From positions 62,001 to 126,000 of the forward strand of contig JH720293.1 in assembly GCA_000231825.2 (NCBI GenBank): a stretch of 64,000 bases of DNA, in the 5' to 3' direction. Below, one piece after another: positions 61,007-64,000 of the stretch; within the stretch, counting starts at the first letter, position 1; every line of letters begins with the position of its first letter. The notes under the pieces are model-generated. The model saw only the letters and a list, made by a program, of their open reading frames with translations, did no database searches and was not told the origin of the DNA. A program made the position numbers and the translations under genes. The DNA comes from Tetrahymena elliotti 4EA. Its lineage: Eukaryota > Ciliophora > Oligohymenophorea > Hymenostomatida > Tetrahymenidae.

Positions 61007-64000
61007 TCATTGATTTAATTAGCAAAGTAGGGCAGTTCCTCTTAAAACCCAGAAATCTGGATTTTAATCGATAGATGGAAGATCTACAGTAAGCACATAA
61101 TTTGTTGATTGACCAGTTGTTGAAAGAACACCAGCTCTTACAGAAGTTTTATAAACAGGGCATCTATTTATATTGAAATAAAAATAAAATTTAAAGTAAA
61201 AAAATGAATAAATCTTACGCATAGTTTTCTGATTTTTCTTAATACTGCTTTGTTGGGTTAAATAATATTACAGGCATGTAGCAGCTAGTTTGATTCTAAA
61301 ATTTTAATAAAAAAATGAAATTTAATGATTTATTTTTTAATTTAATTTACAGGTGCAGCATCTAAAACAGTCTTTCTTCTTCTATCCCATTATGCTCCTT
61401 CTAAGTACAAACCATATATATTTACACCATCCTACAAATTAATAATTTATTTTTTTAATTTAAATGATTTTCTTAATTTTGTTTAGTTACAGTTGGCTTT
61501 GTTGTGCATTATTCTTTATCGAAATCCAAAATTCTAAAGCTAAATTGTAGTTCATCAATAGGAATCTTGTGGCTTCTTGCATATGTCTATAAGACACCAG
61601 TTAGGAAACCTAAATTTTTTTATCAAAAAAAGCATAGTATTATTTGATAGAAAAAGATTAAATTAATTACCTTATGGGAAGAAGAAACCTGATATCCAAT
61701 AGCAGAACGGAGTACCATCTTTCAACCATTTAGCCATAAACTAAACTCTCTCACGTAAATCAATAATCCAAGATGCTAAAGGTTTTAATGAAGGATAAGA
61801 TACCTTTTCCCATTGCTTAGGTACTTAGTTATTTAATAAAGAGTTATATGTTTAATCTAATTCTGAAGACATGACTATGTCACCATCGATAGCCTTTCCT
61901 AAATCTGCTAAACTTCTATTAACAGTAGAGATCAATAAATTAAATTTAATCATTTCTTATAACAGTACTGTAGAAAGTGAAGGAATTAAATCATTCTCAT
62001 CTTTTTCAAACAAATCTTTATTACCATCTTCTTTATTTAAAAGTGAAGGAGTCTATTCTTCCAGACTCTTCTTTAAATCAAGAACGATCTAATCTGGGCT
62101 TTTACCAGCAGAAGCAGATGTCATTCTTGGTTAAATAGATAGAATAGTTTCTAACATTTTAGTTGATTCTTAAGCTTAATACGCAATATTTGCATTTTCA
62201 TTCATACCAAATACTGATGGATCTTCGTTTAGTGGTAAACTTTCAATATATTATCTATACTCTTCTAAAGTTCCTATTCTTGGAATTTTGTAAACAGGAG
62301 AATCTGAGAATCTGTTAAATTAAATTAAATATTTATAAAAAAGAGTAAGATAATTTTAATATTACTAATAAGTTCCTTCTAAAGCTTCTTTTACATAGAA
62401 TTTCTTTAAAATTGTTCCTAAGCAACGTCTATCCCAATCATCTGTAACACGGCCACCATAATTAATTTCACCTGTAATGAAAAGGAGAGCATCCCAAGGA
62501 ATTGATTCTTGTTCATCAAGAAGTTTACTCATAACTGTTCTAGATGTATCTAAATCAGAATCATTAAATTCGTAACGAATATTCCAACCAAGAGGACCAA
62601 ACTTACGTCTTTCTTGAATAATAGCATGGAAGAAAGTTAAACCCCAAGTTAACTTGTGGAAAATATCAGTCTTGGAGCATTCATTAAGCTATTCTTCAGA
62701 TAAATTATCCCAACTTCTTTTTAAGTTAGCCTTAAATCCTTTTAAATTGCAATATTATAAAATCGAGATTAACATTTAAAATGAAAAGCTTACCTCTAGG
62801 AGGCTCAGTTGTGATCTTAATACCATTTTGTAAAACAGATACAGGGAAGTAACTTGCAGGCATGGAAGTTAAAAAGATACGGAAGTCACTGCTTACATTA
62901 TCTGACTCAGGAATTCTTTCTATAATAATTTCTAGATCTTACATCCATGTACGAGCAAGGTGACAGTTCAAAAGGCATACCCAGTTACCTTCTCTCTTTG
63001 CTTCTTCTATAAGGATACTAGCTTTTTTACCTTAACCTTAACCTAATGAAATAATCTTAAGTTTTTCAGTCATTTCTCTTTATCCTGCAAAACTCAAAAT
63101 CTAAGTTGTTGGATCTGCTCCCTAAGAAAGGACGAAGATGATTGGAGTAGAGATATCTGAATCTGCATAGATTCTTTCCATAGTTACACTAGGTTATTCT
63201 ACATAAAATTTACCTAAATAATATTAAACATAATTGCTAACAGCAAACATAATTTTTTCTGGTCTAAAGATCTTTAACACAACAATTTTTTCAAATTCAT
63301 CAAGCTTTTTTATTAAATATTATCAATAAAATATTTTTAATATTACAATTTTTTAAGTTTTTACTTTAGTGTGCCATTCTTCTGGAAGCTTTTTAGAAAT
63401 AGGATCCTCACTGGTCTAATAATCTTTCCATAGAGCTAGTTTTGTAGCAATGTGCTTAGTAAATCCCTTGAATTAATCAGGGAAGTCTAATTCTAAAGAA
63501 TATGCTAGATCCCAAGAAAGAGCTTATATCATATTTTTATCTGGATTGGGTGGTTACTTTGATTTATCAAATAAGCCAGCACCTCTTAAAAGAATTCTCC
63601 AAATATCTTCATTGAGTATATTTGCATGTTTGTTAATTGATGTTGCAATTAAGAATGAGAAAATTAATTTATCCTTTTCGAAAAGACCTCTTGTGACGTT
63701 AGTGTAAATTGTTTTTGTTATATTATCAATAAGAACCTTAATTCTTTATTCGAAATCGTCAACCTATTCAGAGGTTTACATAGCTTGATTAAAGAGCTTG
63801 GTGATGTATTAAAGTGAATATTAATACATAGGATCTATTAATGAGAGATCCTTAATGACAAAGAAAAGAATCGAACCTCTGATAGAAACATTTCTGTAGG
63901 AGCTTCTAGTAGCATCAATACTCTTTTCGATTTCCATAGATTTTGCAATTTATTGATTGATTTCTTCTGCCATTTCTTTTGCATTTTGTAATGTTTTAAT
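61007..64000 (-). CDS. Axonemal-type dynein heavy chain, C-terminal part (5' end outside window)
   Basis: The gene enters from the right edge and ends at the TGA 61007-61009. Introns fall at about 63306-63370, 62745-62792, 62316-62370, 61615-61670, 61430-61490, 61300-61350 and 61160-61217. The part seen begins at the end of the coiled-coil stalk/AAA5 region ([20 protein letters not shown], then DPMYQYSLQYI). It covers AAA6 (FVLSQGADPTTQILSFAG, then [18 protein letters not shown] and [16 protein letters not shown]), the [12 protein letters not shown] and [14 protein letters not shown] segments, and the C-terminal domain with [15 protein letters not shown] and WVLRGTALL. These are textbook dynein heavy chain motifs. 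It is the ATPase motor of an axonemal inner or outer arm; the exact isoform cannot be told from this part. The C-terminal domain is complete. Confidence 0.95.

Noticed and set aside
1..64000. tRNA genes, rRNA, CRISPR arrays, telomeric repeats, riboswitches
   Set aside because: No TTCGAATC-type T-arm in a cloverleaf context, no repeat-spacer array and no GGGGTT/CCCCAA tracts were found by reading.

Overview
The window reads as nuclear DNA of a ciliate close to Tetrahymena, most likely macronuclear. It is very AT-rich. Every long conserved reading frame uses TAA and TAG in sense positions where relatives have glutamine, and ends only at TGA. Introns are mostly short (about 45-100 nt), AT-rich and of GTA...TAG/AAG type. 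All gene models below use this code (TAA = TAG = Gln, TGA = stop). Coordinates of spliced genes run from the start codon to the TGA, and exon positions are given in the text.

Layout. 0.5-2.4 kb: two small minus-strand genes with helix-turn-helix-like N-termini. 3.7-6.2 kb: a 12-TM MFS-like transporter. 6.6-8.4 kb: a lipid-anchored MORN-repeat protein. 8.9-9.8 kb: a third HTH-type gene, with an in-frame TGA inside what looks like its coding sequence. 11.1-12.1 kb: a secreted GH18-like protein. 13.0-14.3 kb: a Trm5-type tRNA methyltransferase, divergent from a 14-3-3 gene (14.7-15.5 kb). 16.3-19.2 kb: a 970-aa multi-pass membrane protein with a large ectodomain. 19.9-20.9 kb: galactose mutarotase. 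21.5-33.3 kb: a 21-exon IP3-receptor-family calcium channel of about 3,500 aa. It is tail-to-tail with a UEV/coiled-coil ESCRT-I-like gene (33.4-34.8 kb). 35.5-39.1 kb: a Ser/Asn/Gln-rich disordered protein. 39.3-40.8 kb: an unresolved, possibly decaying coding region. 41.9-49.3 kb: a large conserved protein with macroglobulin-like character. 50.1-52.9 kb: a single-exon BRCA2-like protein. 54.4-60.6 kb: a giant HP1-like chromodomain plus chromo-shadow protein. 61.0-64.0 kb: the C-terminal part of an axonemal dynein heavy chain, which continues past the window.

The genes are typical eukaryotic single-gene units without operons. Themes present are calcium signalling (IP3R, 14-3-3), cilia (dynein), chromatin and recombination (HP1-like, BRCA2-like), membrane traffic (UEV protein) and tRNA modification. 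The most unusual structure is a perfect 56-bp inverted repeat. One arm is the last coding stretch of the HP1-like gene and the other lies 180 bp away in its presumed 3' UTR, so the mRNA could fold into a long perfect hairpin. No rRNA, tRNA, CRISPR array, telomere or intact transposon was seen.
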